From NCBI RefSeq assembly GCF_000380105.1, contig NZ_KB904470.1, forward strand, positions 1 to 32,411: a DNA stretch of 32,411 nt, given 5' to 3'. Shown in pieces: positions 14,269 to 22,503 of the stretch. The stretch comes from Streptococcus orisratti DSM 15617 (GTDB lineage: Bacteria; Bacillota; Bacilli; Lactobacillales; Streptococcaceae). Made by a program: the position numbers and the translations under genes. The notes under the pieces are model-generated. The model had not been told where the DNA came from and did no database searches. It worked only from the letters and a program-made list of their open reading frames with translations. Every line of letters starts with the position of its first letter. Position 1 is the first letter of the stretch.

Positions 14269-15201
14269 ATGAACCGTAAGCGACTGCTAGATAAGCTCTG
14301 GGAAAAATTAGAATGGCCACCTCTACAGGTCTACCTTAAACATTATCGCAGTGCGGAGGTAGATTTATCTGCCATAGCGGTCGCCTATTATCTGCTGCTG
14401 ACTGCCTTTCCTTTAATTGTCATAGCAGCAAATATCTTCCCCTATTTAAACATTGATATTACTGACTTACTGATTTTTATGAAGCAAAATCTGCCTTCTA
14501 ACGTTTACAAATCTGTATCTAGTATCACCATTGATATTTTTTCAAAACCTTCCGGTTCCATCTTGGGAGTGGCCACTGTGACCGCCTTGTGGACAATGAG
14601 CAAATCCTTAACATCGCTACAAAAAGCTATCAATAAGGCTTATGGTGTCGCTCAGCATCGAGACTTTGTGATAGGTCGTCTGGTGGGGATATTGGCAAGT
14701 CTACTTATTCTCTTTCTCTTAACGTTTGTTTTGCTTTTTTCAACTTTTTCAAAAGCTGCTTTACAAGTTATTCGAAGTAAGTATGATTTAAATGCTACAA
14801 TTACAGACATTATTTTAAATTTAGCACAGCCAGTTACAATATTAACCATCGTTATTGGTCTGATGGTACTTTATTTCATTCTTCCTAATGTCCGTATTAG
14901 ACGGCTACGTTATATTTTGCCAGGAACGATATTTACAGCTGTTGTCATTGTGTTTTTGAATAATTTGTTTGGGAATTATATTATTCGAAATTTTGAACGG
15001 ATGGTGGATTTGAAAACTTTTGGTTCAATCGTGATTTTTGTAGTTATGCTGTGGTTTATCTTTCTTGCTCATATCTTGATTTTTGGTGCTGTTTTTAACG
15101 CTACTTATCAAGAATTAAGCCAAGGAAAGTTAGAAAGTAGGCGAGGTGATGTCCTCTCCATTATCCAAAATCGAAAGAATCATGAGAAAACAAAAAAATA
15201 A
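14269..15201 (+). CDS. YihY/BrkB-family membrane protein
   Basis: A 310-aa multi-pass plasma-membrane protein. YLKHYRSAEVDLSAIAVAYYLLLTAFPLIVIAA is the typical family opening. About six hydrophobic segments follow, with LWTMSKSLTSLQKAINKAYG between the second and third, a classic family signature. The C-terminus is hydrophilic and lysine-rich. Old database names such as ribonuclease BN or virulence factor BrkB are unsupported; the function is unknown, and roles in transport or envelope biology are only suggested. It starts 1 nt after the map stop, with the ribosome site AGGAG inside map. A terminator overlaps its stop codon. Confidence 0.9.
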   Translation: MNRKRLLDKLWEKLEWPPLQVYLKHYRSAEVDLSAIAVAYYLLLTAFPLIVIAANIFPYLNIDITDLLIFMKQNLPSNVYKSVSSITIDIFSKPSGSILGVATVTALWTMSKSLTSLQKAINKAYGVAQHRDFVIGRLVGILASLLILFLLTFVLLFSTFSKAALQVIRSKYDLNATITDIILNLAQPVTILTIVIGLMVLYFILPNVRIRRLRYILPGTIFTAVVIVFLNNLFGNYIIRNFERMVDLKTFGSIVIFVVMLWFIFLAHILIFGAVFNATYQELSQGKLESRRGDVLSIIQNRKNHEKTKK

Positions 15202-15224
15202 GTTTTGTTCCAAACTTATTTTTT
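15193..15224 (+). terminator. Terminator of map-yihY
   Basis: A perfect 13-bp stem AAAAAATAAGTTT/AAACTTATTTTTT (15193-15205/15212-15224) with loop TGTTCC. The stop codon is inside the 5' arm. Confidence 0.88.
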
Positions 15225-15231
15225 ATATTGG

Positions 15232-15260
15232 TTGGAAAATATCATCTTTTATGTTAAACT
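15232..15260 (+). promoter_or_regulatory. Candidate promoter of the queT leader
   Basis: TTGGAA (15232-15237), a 17-nt spacer, TAAACT (15255-15260) with extended TGT. It predicts a start near 15267 and a leader of about 240 nt before queT. Confidence 0.6.
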
Positions 15261-15266
15261 GATATC

Positions 15267-15431
15267 GTTGTTCTGGATTTTTATAGTCTTTTAGCTTGCC
15301 TTTTAATACGAGATAGCAACCCTAATTTTGCACTAGAGTAAGGTAAAGCGAGTTTCGGTAATCTAGCAAATTATTGAAAATAGGAAATTAGGAAGCGAAG
15401 TTTCCTTAAGCGTCAAAGTCATAAAAACTCT
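15267..15431 (+). other. Unexplained part of the queT leader
   Basis: This is gene-free. It holds a short hairpin AGGAA/TTCCT around 15391-15406, and CTAG occurs at both ends of the purine-rich stretch near 15334-15365. I see no known riboswitch signature and no open frame worth calling. The preQ1-II aptamer occupies only the last ~70 nt of the leader, so this segment could carry another RNA element, or the true promoter may lie closer to queT. Confidence 0.4.
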
Positions 15432-15501
15432 GTGAACAACCCTTGGTGCTTAGTTCCCTTTCACCAAGCATATTACAGGTGACAATGTTCACTTAAAGGA
15501 G
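15432..15501 (+). promoter_or_regulatory. preQ1-II (COG4708) riboswitch
   Basis: CTTGGTGCTTAG (15442-15453) and CACCAAGCATATTACA (15462-15477) match the class consensus almost base for base, with the hairpin CTTGGTG/CACCAAG. The loop CCTTT (15457-15461) can pair with AAAGG of the queT ribosome site (AAAGGAG, 15495-15501), giving the pseudoknot that hides the ribosome site when preQ1 is bound. An extra hairpin AGGTGA/TCACTT (15477-15482/15489-15494) sits where the class keeps its embedded P4. GTGAACA (15432-15438) can pair with TGTTCAC (15486-15492), which would open P4 and could be the ligand-free alternative. Predicted effect: queT translation is off at high preQ1. Confidence 0.93.
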
Positions 15502-15508
15502 AAATTTT

Positions 15509-16015
15509 ATGAAACAGTTTACTGTCCGTGATTTTGTTCAAGTAGCCTTGATTGCTGCGCTTTATATTGTGTTGACAATCACACCCCCACTCAACGCTAT
15601 CAGTTATGGTGCCTATCAATTCCGTATTTCTGAAATGTTGAATTTTACTGCTTTCTATAATCGCAAGTATATTGTCGGCCTAACCTTAGGATGTATGATT
15701 TCAAATTTTTATAGTTTTGGTCTGGTTGATGTTCTGGTTGGTGGCGGATCCACCCTCGTCTTTGTAACTCTGGGCGTGATTTTGTTTGACCGCTACAAGA
15801 AAGAGTATCTGTTTAATGGCTTGTTTAATAAAGCATTTTTTTACTTCTCATTTTTCTTTGCAGCGTCAATGGTAACAGTGGCAATTGAACTCACCTACTT
15901 TGGCGCACCATTCCTATTGACATGGTTCACAACAGCAGTTGGAGAATTGGCTTCGCTGCTTATTGGTTCACTTATTATGGATAATTTGGGGAAACGTATT
16001 GATTTGACCAAATAA
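15509..16015 (+). CDS. queT: QueT-family queuosine-precursor transporter
   Basis: A 168-aa membrane protein of the QueT family (DUF988/COG4708), thought to be the substrate-binding S component of an energy-coupling factor importer for preQ1 or a related precursor. Five to six hydrophobic segments are visible. VRDFVQVALIAALYIVLTITPP and YGAYQFRISEMLNF are the family hallmarks at the N-terminus. The start has TAAAGGAG upstream, which is part of the riboswitch pseudoknot. There is no ATPase gene beside it, so it must share an ECF module encoded elsewhere. With queG at 4228-5346 the cell likely imports precursor and completes queuosine. Confidence 0.93.
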   Translation: MKQFTVRDFVQVALIAALYIVLTITPPLNAISYGAYQFRISEMLNFTAFYNRKYIVGLTLGCMISNFYSFGLVDVLVGGGSTLVFVTLGVILFDRYKKEYLFNGLFNKAFFYFSFFFAASMVTVAIELTYFGAPFLLTWFTTAVGELASLLIGSLIMDNLGKRIDLTK

Positions 16016-16016
16016 G

Positions 16017-16053
16017 AAAAGCACTCATCGGCTTAAAGTTGATGAGTGCTTTT
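16017..16053 (+). terminator. Terminator of queT
   Basis: A perfect 13-bp stem AAAAGCACTCATC/GATGAGTGCTTTT (16017-16029/16041-16053), loop of 11 nt, beginning 1 nt after the stop codon. Confidence 0.92.
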
Positions 16054-16189
16054 ATGGTCTATCTTACTCTTATATAAACATAAGTAGTGAAAAAATGGCA
16101 AAAATCAGAGTTTATTCATAATAAAGGTATCTTAGAAGAATAGACCCATTTTCTTAGATTTTTAGGTTATCCTTTAAATAAAGGTAAAT

Positions 16190-16203
16190 AAAAAACGTTT
16201 ACA
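16190..16203 (-). promoter_or_regulatory. Possible CcpA (cre) site upstream of typA
   Basis: On the minus strand TGTAAACGTTTTTT fits the cre pattern TGWAARCGYTWNCW at all but the penultimate position. It lies about 36 bp upstream of the typA -10, where CcpA could affect RNA polymerase. This is a motif match only. Confidence 0.4.
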
Positions 16204-16215
16204 GCAATCTCAGCT

Positions 16216-16244
16216 CTGCTATTTTACAAAAAATGTGGTATAAT
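16216..16244 (+). promoter_or_regulatory. typA promoter
   Basis: A perfect TATAAT (16239-16244) with extended TGG; the -35 CTGCTA (16216-16221) is weak. The start would be near 16251, followed by AAGAGGAAATC and the typA ATG at 16278. Confidence 0.75.
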
Positions 16245-16277
16245 TCTACAGTTAGAATAAAAATATAAGAGGAAATC

Positions 16278-18122
16278 ATGACTAAATTAAGAGACGATAT
16301 CCGTAACGTTGCCATTATTGCCCACGTTGACCACGGTAAAACTACCCTTGTTGATGAACTATTGAAACAATCACACACCCTTGATGAGCGTAAAGAACTT
16401 CAAGAGCGTGCTATGGACTCAAATGACCTTGAAAAGGAGCGCGGGATTACTATCCTTGCTAAAAATACTGCTGTTGCATACAACGGTACACGTATCAATA
16501 TCATGGACACACCAGGGCATGCGGACTTCGGTGGTGAAGTGGAACGTATTATGAAGATGGTTGATGGGGTTGTTCTTGTTGTAGATGCCTATGAAGGAAC
16601 AATGCCTCAAACACGTTTCGTGTTGAAAAAAGCACTCGAGCAAAACTTGACACCAATTGTTGTGGTGAACAAGATCGACAAGCCATCAGCTCGTCCAGAA
16701 GAAGTAGTTGATGAAGTCCTTGAGCTTTTCATTGAACTTGGGGCTGATGATGACCAATTAGAATTTCCAGTGGTTTATGCCTCAGCTATCAACGGAACCT
16801 CATCATTGTCTGATGATCCTGCTGACCAAGAGCACACTATGGCTCCAATCTTTGATACTATCATTGAACATATCCCAGCGCCTGTAGATAACTCAGATGA
16901 GCCGCTTCAATTCCAAGTATCTCTTCTTGACTACAACGACTTTGTTGGACGTATTGGTATTGGACGTGTCTTCCGTGGTACTGTAAAAGTTGGTGACCAA
17001 GTAACATTGTCAAAACTTGATGGCACAACTAAGAACTTCCGTGTAACTAAACTCTTTGGTTTCTTTGGTCTTGAACGTAAGGAAATCCAAGAAGCTAAAG
17101 CTGGTGATTTGATTGCTGTTTCAGGTATGGAAGACATTTTTGTTGGAGAAACAATCACACCAACAGATTGCGTAGAACCATTGCCAATTCTTCACATTGA
17201 TGAACCAACCCTTCAAATGACTTTCTTGGTCAACAACTCACCTTTTGCAGGTCGTGAAGGTAAATGGGTAACATCCCGTAAGGTTGAAGAACGCTTGCTT
17301 GCTGAATTGCAAACAGACGTATCGTTGCGTGTTGATCCAACTGATTCACCAGATAAATGGACTGTTTCAGGTCGTGGAGAATTGCACTTGTCTATCCTGA
17401 TTGAAACCATGCGTCGTGAAGGCTATGAGCTTCAAGTGTCTCGTCCAGAAGTTATCATCAAAGAAATTGATGGTGTCAAATGTGAACCATTTGAACGCGT
17501 GCAAATTGATACTCCTGAAGAATATCAAGGTTCTGTTATCCAATCCCTTTCAGAACGAAAGGGTGAAATGCTTGATATGCAAGCAACTGGTAACGGACAA
17601 ACCCGTTTGATTTTCCTTGTACCAGCACGTGGACTTATTGGTTACTCTACCGAATTTTTATCAATGACACGTGGTTACGGTATCATGAACCATACTTTTG
17701 ACCAATACTTGCCAGTTGTTCAAGCTGAAATCGGTGGCCGTCACCGTGGTGCCCTTGTTTCTATTGATGCAGGTAAGGCAACCACTTACTCGATCATGTC
17801 TATCGAAGAACGTGGTACTATCTTTGTCAACCCAGGTACAGAAGTTTATGAAGGTATGATTATCGGTGAAAATTCACGTGATAATGACTTGACTGTAAAT
17901 ATTACCAAGGCTAAACAAATGACCAACGTCCGTTCAGCTACCAAAGACCAAACAGCAGTTATTAAGACACCACGTATTCTGACTCTTGAAGAATCACTTG
18001 AATTCTTGAATGATGATGAGTACATGGAAGTAACGCCAGAATCAATTCGTTTGCGTAAACAAATTCTTGATAAGAACCTGCGTGCTAAAGCGGCTAAAAA
18101 GAAAAAATTGAGTGACGACTAA
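16278..18122 (+). CDS. typA: Translational GTPase TypA/BipA
   Basis: A 614-aa ribosome-associated GTPase of the EF-G family, linked to 50S assembly and growth under stress or cold. G1 is AHVDHGKTT (about 15-23), the switch I region holds [11 protein letters not shown]3 is [12 protein letters not shown] and G4 is NKIDKPSA. Domain II is the beta-barrel ([21 protein letters not shown]). Later EF-G-like domains hold [18 protein letters not shown] and the C-terminal TypA-specific domain with [21 protein letters not shown]. Length matches the family. Codon use looks biased toward highly expressed codons compared with neighbours. It has its own promoter; the DUF3165 gene follows after 33 nt and probably shares the transcript. 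Confidence 0.97.
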   Translation: MTKLRDDIRNVAIIAHVDHGKTTLVDELLKQSHTLDERKELQERAMDSNDLEKERGITILAKNTAVAYNGTRINIMDTPGHADFGGEVERIMKMVDGVVLVVDAYEGTMPQTRFVLKKALEQNLTPIVVVNKIDKPSARPEEVVDEVLELFIELGADDDQLEFPVVYASAINGTSSLSDDPADQEHTMAPIFDTIIEHIPAPVDNSDEPLQFQVSLLDYNDFVGRIGIGRVFRGTVKVGDQVTLSKLDGTTKNFRVTKLFGFFGLERKEIQEAKAGDLIAVSGMEDIFVGETITPTDCVEPLPILHIDEPTLQMTFLVNNSPFAGREGKWVTSRKVEERLLAELQTDVSLRVDPTDSPDKWTVSGRGELHLSILIETMRREGYELQVSRPEVIIKEIDGVKCEPFERVQIDTPEEYQGSVIQSLSERKGEMLDMQATGNGQTRLIFLVPARGLIGYSTEFLSMTRGYGIMNHTFDQYLPVVQAEIGGRHRGALVSIDAGKATTYSIMSIEERGTIFVNPGTEVYEGMIIGENSRDNDLTVNITKAKQMTNVRSATKDQTAVIKTPRILTLEESLEFLNDDEYMEVTPESIRLRKQILDKNLRAKAAKKKKLSDD

Positions 18123-18155
18123 TCTTTAGTTATCTTTTCTCATGAAAGGAATGCC

Positions 18156-18404
18156 ATGTTTTATTTAATCGTAGCGATTTTGTTAGTTTTGTATTATTTA
18201 TTTATGGCACCTAAAACAGTTCAAAATACTTTGAATGCAATTGGTATTGTTGGTGCGGTGGCCTTACTCTTGGTTTTTGCTGGTATGAGTTTTATCAAGA
18301 TTTTACAGTCACCCCCAGAAATTTTCATTGCGTTGGGTATGATTGTATTGGGCTATTTTGCCATTCGTGATGTTCTGCGAATGCCAGCACGTCCCCAAAA
18401 ATAA
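18156..18404 (+). CDS. DUF3165-family small membrane protein
   Basis: An 82-aa protein with three hydrophobic stretches, at about 1-18, 28-47 and 54-70, and a basic C-terminus (RDVLRMPARPQK). It looks like the small streptococcal DUF3165 proteins, which have no known function. It has GAAAGGA upstream of ATG 18156 and lies between typA and a strong terminator, so it probably rides on the typA transcript. Confidence 0.8.
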   Translation: MFYLIVAILLVLYYLFMAPKTVQNTLNAIGIVGAVALLLVFAGMSFIKILQSPPEIFIALGMIVLGYFAIRDVLRMPARPQK

Positions 18405-18411
18405 ATAAGGG

Positions 18412-18438
18412 AGGTCAGACGTTTTGTCTGACCTTTTT
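18412..18438 (+). terminator. Terminator of typA-DUF3165
   Basis: A perfect 9-bp stem AGGTCAGAC/GTCTGACCT (18412-18420/18426-18434), loop GTTTT, followed by a T-run. Confidence 0.93.
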
Positions 18439-18470
18439 CTAATGACGACAGAAATGGTTAAACTTCTAAT

Positions 18471-18573
18471 ACTTAATGAAAATCAAATTCAGACTAGACG
18501 ACGCAGGTGTAGATAGAACTGAAGTTCATCAAATCAGGACAACAATGTCTGAATTTGATTTTCAAAGAGTATA
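18471..18573. repeat. Dispersed streptococcal intergenic repeat with 18-bp perfect inverted ends
   Basis: TGAAAATCAAATTCAGAC (18477-18494) and GTCTGAATTTGATTTTCA (18547-18564) are perfect inverted repeats, flanked by ACTTAA and AAGAGTATAA. The inside contains GTAGATAGAACTGAAGTT. The plan (ATGAAAATCAAA..., GATAGAACTGA..., ...TTTTC-AA-GAGTAT) resembles a short repeat common in other streptococcal genomes. There is no coding content. One end matches 13217-13235. A further hairpin AAAGACAA/TTGTCTTT (18573-18580/18584-18591) lies between it and the murD promoter. Confidence 0.7.
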
Positions 18574-18602
18574 AAGACAAACCTTGTCTTTGGGGCTAAA
18601 TC

Positions 18603-18631
18603 TTGAAAAAGCGAACAAATAAAGGTAGAAT
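18603..18631 (+). promoter_or_regulatory. Promoter of murD-murG-divIB
   Basis: TTGAAA (18603-18608), a 17-nt spacer, TAGAAT (18626-18631): a near-consensus sigma-A promoter. The start would be near 18638, with AGGATGG before the murD ATG at 18669. Confidence 0.8.
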
Positions 18632-18668
18632 AATAAACGATAATAATGATAGGATGGATGAATTCCCA

Positions 18669-20024
18669 ATGAAATCAGTAAAAACATTTGAAAATAAAAA
18701 AGTTTTGGTGCTTGGTCTGGCAAAGTCTGGTGAGGCGGCAGCACGTCTTTTGACTAAGTTGAAAGCTATTGTGACGGTCAATGATGGTAAACCTTTTGAT
18801 GAAAACCCATCTGCCCAAGCCTTGTTAGAAGATGGTATCAAAGTCATATGTGGTAGCCATCCTTTGGAGCTTTTAGATGAAAACTTTGAACTCATGGTGA
18901 AAAATCCAGGGATTCGTTACGATAACCCAATGGTGGCATGTGCGCTTGAAAAAGGCATTCCTGTCATTACTGAGGTTGAACTGGCTTACCTCATCTCGGA
19001 GGCACCAATTATCGGAATCACAGGTTCAAATGGTAAAACGACGACCACAACAATGATTGCTGATGTTTTGAATAATGGTGGTCAGTCGGGACTTTTGTCT
19101 GGAAATATAGGATTTCCAGCTTCAGAAGTAGCGCAAACGGCGACCGCCCAAGATACTTTGGTTATGGAATTATCTTCTTTCCAACTAATGGGGGTTGAAA
19201 GTTTTCATCCTCATATTGCAGTTATTACCAATCTTATGCCAACGCATATTGATTATCATGGCTCCTTTGAAGATTATGTGGCAGCCAAATGGAATATTCA
19301 AAAAAATATGACAGATGCAGACTTCATGGTGCTAAATTTCAACCAAGATTTATCAAAAGAGCTAGCGCAAAAAACACAAGCAACTGTTATGCCATTTTCA
19401 ACATTTGAAAGAGTTGATGGTGCTTATTTAGAAAATGGAACTCTTTATTTTAAAGGTGAAGCTGTCATAAAAGCTGATGAGATTGGTGTACCCGGCAGCC
19501 ATAATATTGAAAATGCTTTAGCCACTATTGCAGTTGCTAAATTATCGGGGATTGCCAATGATGCCATTAAGGAAACGTTGTCACATTTTGGAGGTGTAAA
19601 ACACCGCCTACAAGCACTCGGTGAGGTTAGAGGAGTTAAATTTTACAACGACTCAAAATCCACTAACATTTTAGCGACACAAAAAGCTCTGTCAGGATTT
19701 GATAATAGTAAAGTGATCTTGATTGCTGGTGGGCTTGATCGTGGTAATGAATTTGATGAATTAGTACCAGATATTGCAGATCTTAAACTTATGGTTATCC
19801 TAGGCGAGTCTGCACCTCGTGTGAAACGAGCAGCAGATAAAGCGGGTGTAGCTTATGTGGATGCCAAAGATGTAGCCGAAGCGGCACACTTGGCTTTTGA
19901 AAATGCAAGTGCTGGAGATATTGTCCTACTTAGTCCTGCTAATGCTAGTTGGGACATGTATAAGAATTTTGAAGTGCGTGGAGATGAATTTATCACGGCC
20001 TTTGAAGAAATCAAGGGAGAATAA
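18669..20024 (+). CDS. murD: UDP-N-acetylmuramoyl-L-alanine:D-glutamate ligase MurD
   Basis: A 451-aa cytosolic Mur ligase that adds D-Glu to UDP-MurNAc-L-Ala using ATP, in wall precursor synthesis. The N-terminal Rossmann part carries [18 protein letters not shown] (11-28). The ATP loop is [10 protein letters not shown] (116-125). The central domain continues with [11 protein letters not shown] and [16 protein letters not shown]. The C-terminal domain holds [16 protein letters not shown] and [12 protein letters not shown] chose ATG 18669 because [16 protein letters not shown] matches streptococcal MurD; an in-frame ATG at 18654 is possible, and the frame further upstream includes the promoter. 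murG starts 1 nt after the stop. Confidence 0.96.
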   Translation: MKSVKTFENKKVLVLGLAKSGEAAARLLTKLKAIVTVNDGKPFDENPSAQALLEDGIKVICGSHPLELLDENFELMVKNPGIRYDNPMVACALEKGIPVITEVELAYLISEAPIIGITGSNGKTTTTTMIADVLNNGGQSGLLSGNIGFPASEVAQTATAQDTLVMELSSFQLMGVESFHPHIAVITNLMPTHIDYHGSFEDYVAAKWNIQKNMTDADFMVLNFNQDLSKELAQKTQATVMPFSTFERVDGAYLENGTLYFKGEAVIKADEIGVPGSHNIENALATIAVAKLSGIANDAIKETLSHFGGVKHRLQALGEVRGVKFYNDSKSTNILATQKALSGFDNSKVILIAGGLDRGNEFDELVPDIADLKLMVILGESAPRVKRAADKAGVAYVDAKDVAEAAHLAFENASAGDIVLLSPANASWDMYKNFEVRGDEFITAFEEIKGE

Positions 20025-20025
20025 G

Positions 20026-21105
20026 ATGTCAAAGAAAAAAATCGTCTTTACTGGTGGCGGTACCGTTGGCCATGTGACCCTTAACCTCATTTTGATTCCC
20101 AAGTTTTTAAAAGATGGTTGGGAGGTTCATTATATTGGTGATAAGCACGGCATTGAACATGAGCAGATTAGCAAATCTGGCTTTAATGTAACTTTTCATG
20201 CGATTGCTACGGGTAAGCTTCGCCGCTATTTCTCATGGCAAAACATGTTGGACGTTTTCAAAGTTGGCTGGGGGATTTTGCAATCCATGCTTATCATTGC
20301 AAAAATTAGGCCTCAAGCGCTTTTCTCAAAGGGAGGATTTGTTTCAGTTCCTCCAGTAATTGCTGCAAAAACACTAGGAGTTCCAGTTTTTGTGCATGAG
20401 TCGGATCTATCTATGGGGTTGGCTAATAAAATTGCCTATAAATTTGCTACGACCATGTACACAACCTTTGAACAGACAGAAAGTCTGGTAAAGGCAAAAC
20501 ATGTTGGAGCCATCACAAAAGTAGGTAGTTCTTCTCATAGTTATCAAACCGATATTGATGAGATTAAAGAACACTTTAATCCTGACTTAACAACCTTGCT
20601 CTTTATTGGTGGTTCTGCGGGTGCCCGTGTTTTTAATGACTTTATCACAAAAACACCCGAAGTAACCAAACAGTTCAATGTTATCAACATTTCTGGGGAT
20701 AAATCTCTCAATAACTTAACCGAAAATCTCTATCGTGTGGACTATGTGACAGATTTGTATCAACCTCTCATGGATTTAGCAGATGTAGTGGTTACTCGTG
20801 GGGGTTCAAATACCATTTTTGAGTTGGTGGCCATGCGTAAGCTTCATCTTATTGTGCCACTTGGTCGTGAAGCTAGTCGCGGGGATCAATTGGAAAATGC
20901 AGCTTATTTTGAGAAAAAGGGCTATGCTAGTCAGCTGCAAGAACCAGAGTTGACTCTTGATACATTGAATAAAAAGGTAGCGCATCTATTGTCACATAGA
21001 GAAGAATATTATCAGGCAATGGCAAATTCTAAAGAAATCAAGTCACAAGACGAATTTTATAACTTGCTGACAGCGGATATTGTCAAGGCTACAAAAGGGA
21101 ATTAA
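20026..21105 (+). CDS. murG: UDP-GlcNAc:lipid I N-acetylglucosaminyltransferase MurG
   Basis: A 359-aa peripheral membrane GT-B glycosyltransferase that converts lipid I to lipid II on the cytosolic face. The first glycine loop is TGGGTVGH (9-16; most other bacteria have GGTGGH here, and the V form is usual in streptococci). The second loop is [11 protein letters not shown]. The UDP-GlcNAc site contains [15 protein letters not shown], and [15 protein letters not shown] follows. The ATG at 20026 lies one base after the murD stop, with a ribosome site AAGGGAG in the murD end. A much longer open frame upstream overlaps murD and is not the gene. Confidence 0.96.
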   Translation: MSKKKIVFTGGGTVGHVTLNLILIPKFLKDGWEVHYIGDKHGIEHEQISKSGFNVTFHAIATGKLRRYFSWQNMLDVFKVGWGILQSMLIIAKIRPQALFSKGGFVSVPPVIAAKTLGVPVFVHESDLSMGLANKIAYKFATTMYTTFEQTESLVKAKHVGAITKVGSSSHSYQTDIDEIKEHFNPDLTTLLFIGGSAGARVFNDFITKTPEVTKQFNVINISGDKSLNNLTENLYRVDYVTDLYQPLMDLADVVVTRGGSNTIFELVAMRKLHLIVPLGREASRGDQLENAAYFEKKGYASQLQEPELTLDTLNKKVAHLLSHREEYYQAMANSKEIKSQDEFYNLLTADIVKATKGN

Positions 21106-22269
21106 ATGTCAAAAAAGAAAGACCAAAATTCAAATGAAGATGTGGTGTTGACCGCGTGGCAACAGCGCAATTTGGAATTTTTGAAGAAAAAAAAGGAAGA
21201 AGCAGCTGAAAAAGAGCGCTTGAGAGAAAAGCTACGCATTGAGCGTAAAGCACAACATGTTAAAGATGACTCTGATAAGCAAGTGACCAAAAAAAGTCCT
21301 GAAATAAAAGAAAGTTCACTTTCTCCTGAGGGGGATGAAGTCCAGGAAGAAGCAAACGATACGGCAAAAAAGGTGAAGAAACAGACAACCAAAGCTAAAA
21401 GTCCTCGTCGTAAGCAAGTAAAAAGAGCATTGCCGATTTTTATCTTGGCTAGTGTGATTTTAATGGTTTCTCTTTTTCTTATATCACCGTGGAGCAAGCA
21501 AAAGACGATTACGGTATCTGGTTTCAAAAATGCTTTGGAAAGAGATATTATATCTGATTCTGGTATCAAGAGCTCAGATTATATTTTCAATTTAATTTTA
21601 AATCATAAAAACTATGAAAAAGCTGTTGAGACTTCAAATGTTTGGATTAAAAAAGCGAACTTAACCTATCAATTTCCGAATCGTTTTACTTTAAAAGTGA
21701 ATGAGTATAGTATTGTCGCTTATACCCAAACAGATCAAGGCTATCAGCCTATCTTGGAAAATGGAAAACGCGTTGATACAGTGAATGCTTCAGAGTTGCC
21801 TGAAAAATTTGTGACAATCAATTTAACGGATGAGAACCAGATTCAACAGCTAATCAAATCATTTTCAAGTCTTAAAGAAGACTTGTTGCATCAAATCCAA
21901 ACTGTTAGTTTGGCAAATTCGGCTTCCACACCTGATTTACTTCTAGTCACTATGCAGGATGGTAATTTAGTTCGAGTTCCTTTATCGGAATTTGATAGTA
22001 AATTTCCCTATTACGAAAAAATAAAAGGAAAACTTCAGGAAACAAGTATTGTTGATATGGAAGTTGGCATTTATACGACGACTGCTGCGATTGAAGAAGA
22101 AGTTGCTGCGGATAAAGCTAAGGCTAAAGAAAAAGCAACAGAAGAGGCAACATCATCAACTGAAGGTGACAGTCAAACAACGACGGCAACAGAAGATACC
22201 TCAACAGAAGAGGCAACAACACAAGAAAGTACAGATAGTCAATCTACGGAACAAAGTGTACAAGAGTGA
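21106..22269 (+). CDS. divIB: Cell division protein DivIB/FtsQ
   Basis: A 387-aa bitopic membrane protein of the divisome subcomplex with DivIC and FtsL. The N-terminal ~105 residues are cytosolic, very rich in Lys and Glu, with a likely coiled coil at about 20-50 (LEFLKKKKEEAAEKERLREK). One membrane segment lies at about 107-127. A POTRA domain starts at KTITVSGFKNALERDI (about 133-200), followed by the FtsQ beta domain to about 325. The last ~60 residues are a Thr/Glu/Ser/Gln-rich tail outside the membrane, low in complexity and likely disordered. ATG follows the murG stop directly. A strong terminator follows after ~115 nt, so murD-murG-divIB is one operon. Confidence 0.94.
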   Translation: MSKKKDQNSNEDVVLTAWQQRNLEFLKKKKEEAAEKERLREKLRIERKAQHVKDDSDKQVTKKSPEIKESSLSPEGDEVQEEANDTAKKVKKQTTKAKSPRRKQVKRALPIFILASVILMVSLFLISPWSKQKTITVSGFKNALERDIISDSGIKSSDYIFNLILNHKNYEKAVETSNVWIKKANLTYQFPNRFTLKVNEYSIVAYTQTDQGYQPILENGKRVDTVNASELPEKFVTINLTDENQIQQLIKSFSSLKEDLLHQIQTVSLANSASTPDLLLVTMQDGNLVRVPLSEFDSKFPYYEKIKGKLQETSIVDMEVGIYTTTAAIEEEVAADKAKAKEKATEEATSSTEGDSQTTTATEDTSTEEATTQESTDSQSTEQSVQE

Positions 22270-22386
22270 ATTGTAAGCAATAATTGAATATTTTAGACGA
22301 AAAAATAAAATACTTAAATAAGCAATATGAAAACATAAACATTTATTCCAAAGAATCACTAAATCACTAGATTAAATTTCTATAAC

Positions 22387-22421
22387 AAAAAACGTAAAAT
22401 GTTATCATTTTACGTTTTTTT
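22387..22421 (+). terminator. Terminator of murD-murG-divIB
   Basis: A perfect 15-bp stem AAAAAACGTAAAATG/CATTTTACGTTTTTT (22387-22401/22406-22420) with loop TTAT. The ftsA promoter begins where it ends, so the -35 region of ftsA lies inside the hairpin. Confidence 0.95.
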
Positions 22422-22422
22422 A

Positions 22423-22431
22423 TGGTATAAT
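22423..22431 (+). promoter_or_regulatory. Promoter of the ftsA-ftsZ cluster
   Basis: Extended -10 TGGTATAAT (TATAAT 22426-22431). The -35 position (TATCAT, 22403-22408) is poor and lies in the terminator hairpin. The leader carries a small hairpin TCTGTC/GACAGA (around 22446-22461). Confidence 0.75.
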
Positions 22432-22503
22432 ACCTTCTGAATAATTCTGTCTTTTGACAGAGGTAAGATAGTAAATGATTGGAAAGATAGTGAGGTCGAG
22501 TGA

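Noticed and set aside
19897..20025. Upstream extension of the murG frame
   Set aside because: It overlaps murD in another frame; the true MurG start at 20026 has the family N-terminus and a ribosome site.
21102..21569. 155-aa minus-strand open frame in divIB
   Set aside because: It is fully antisense to the Lys/Glu-rich DivIB N-terminus, with Phe/Ser-rich composition and no recognisable domain.
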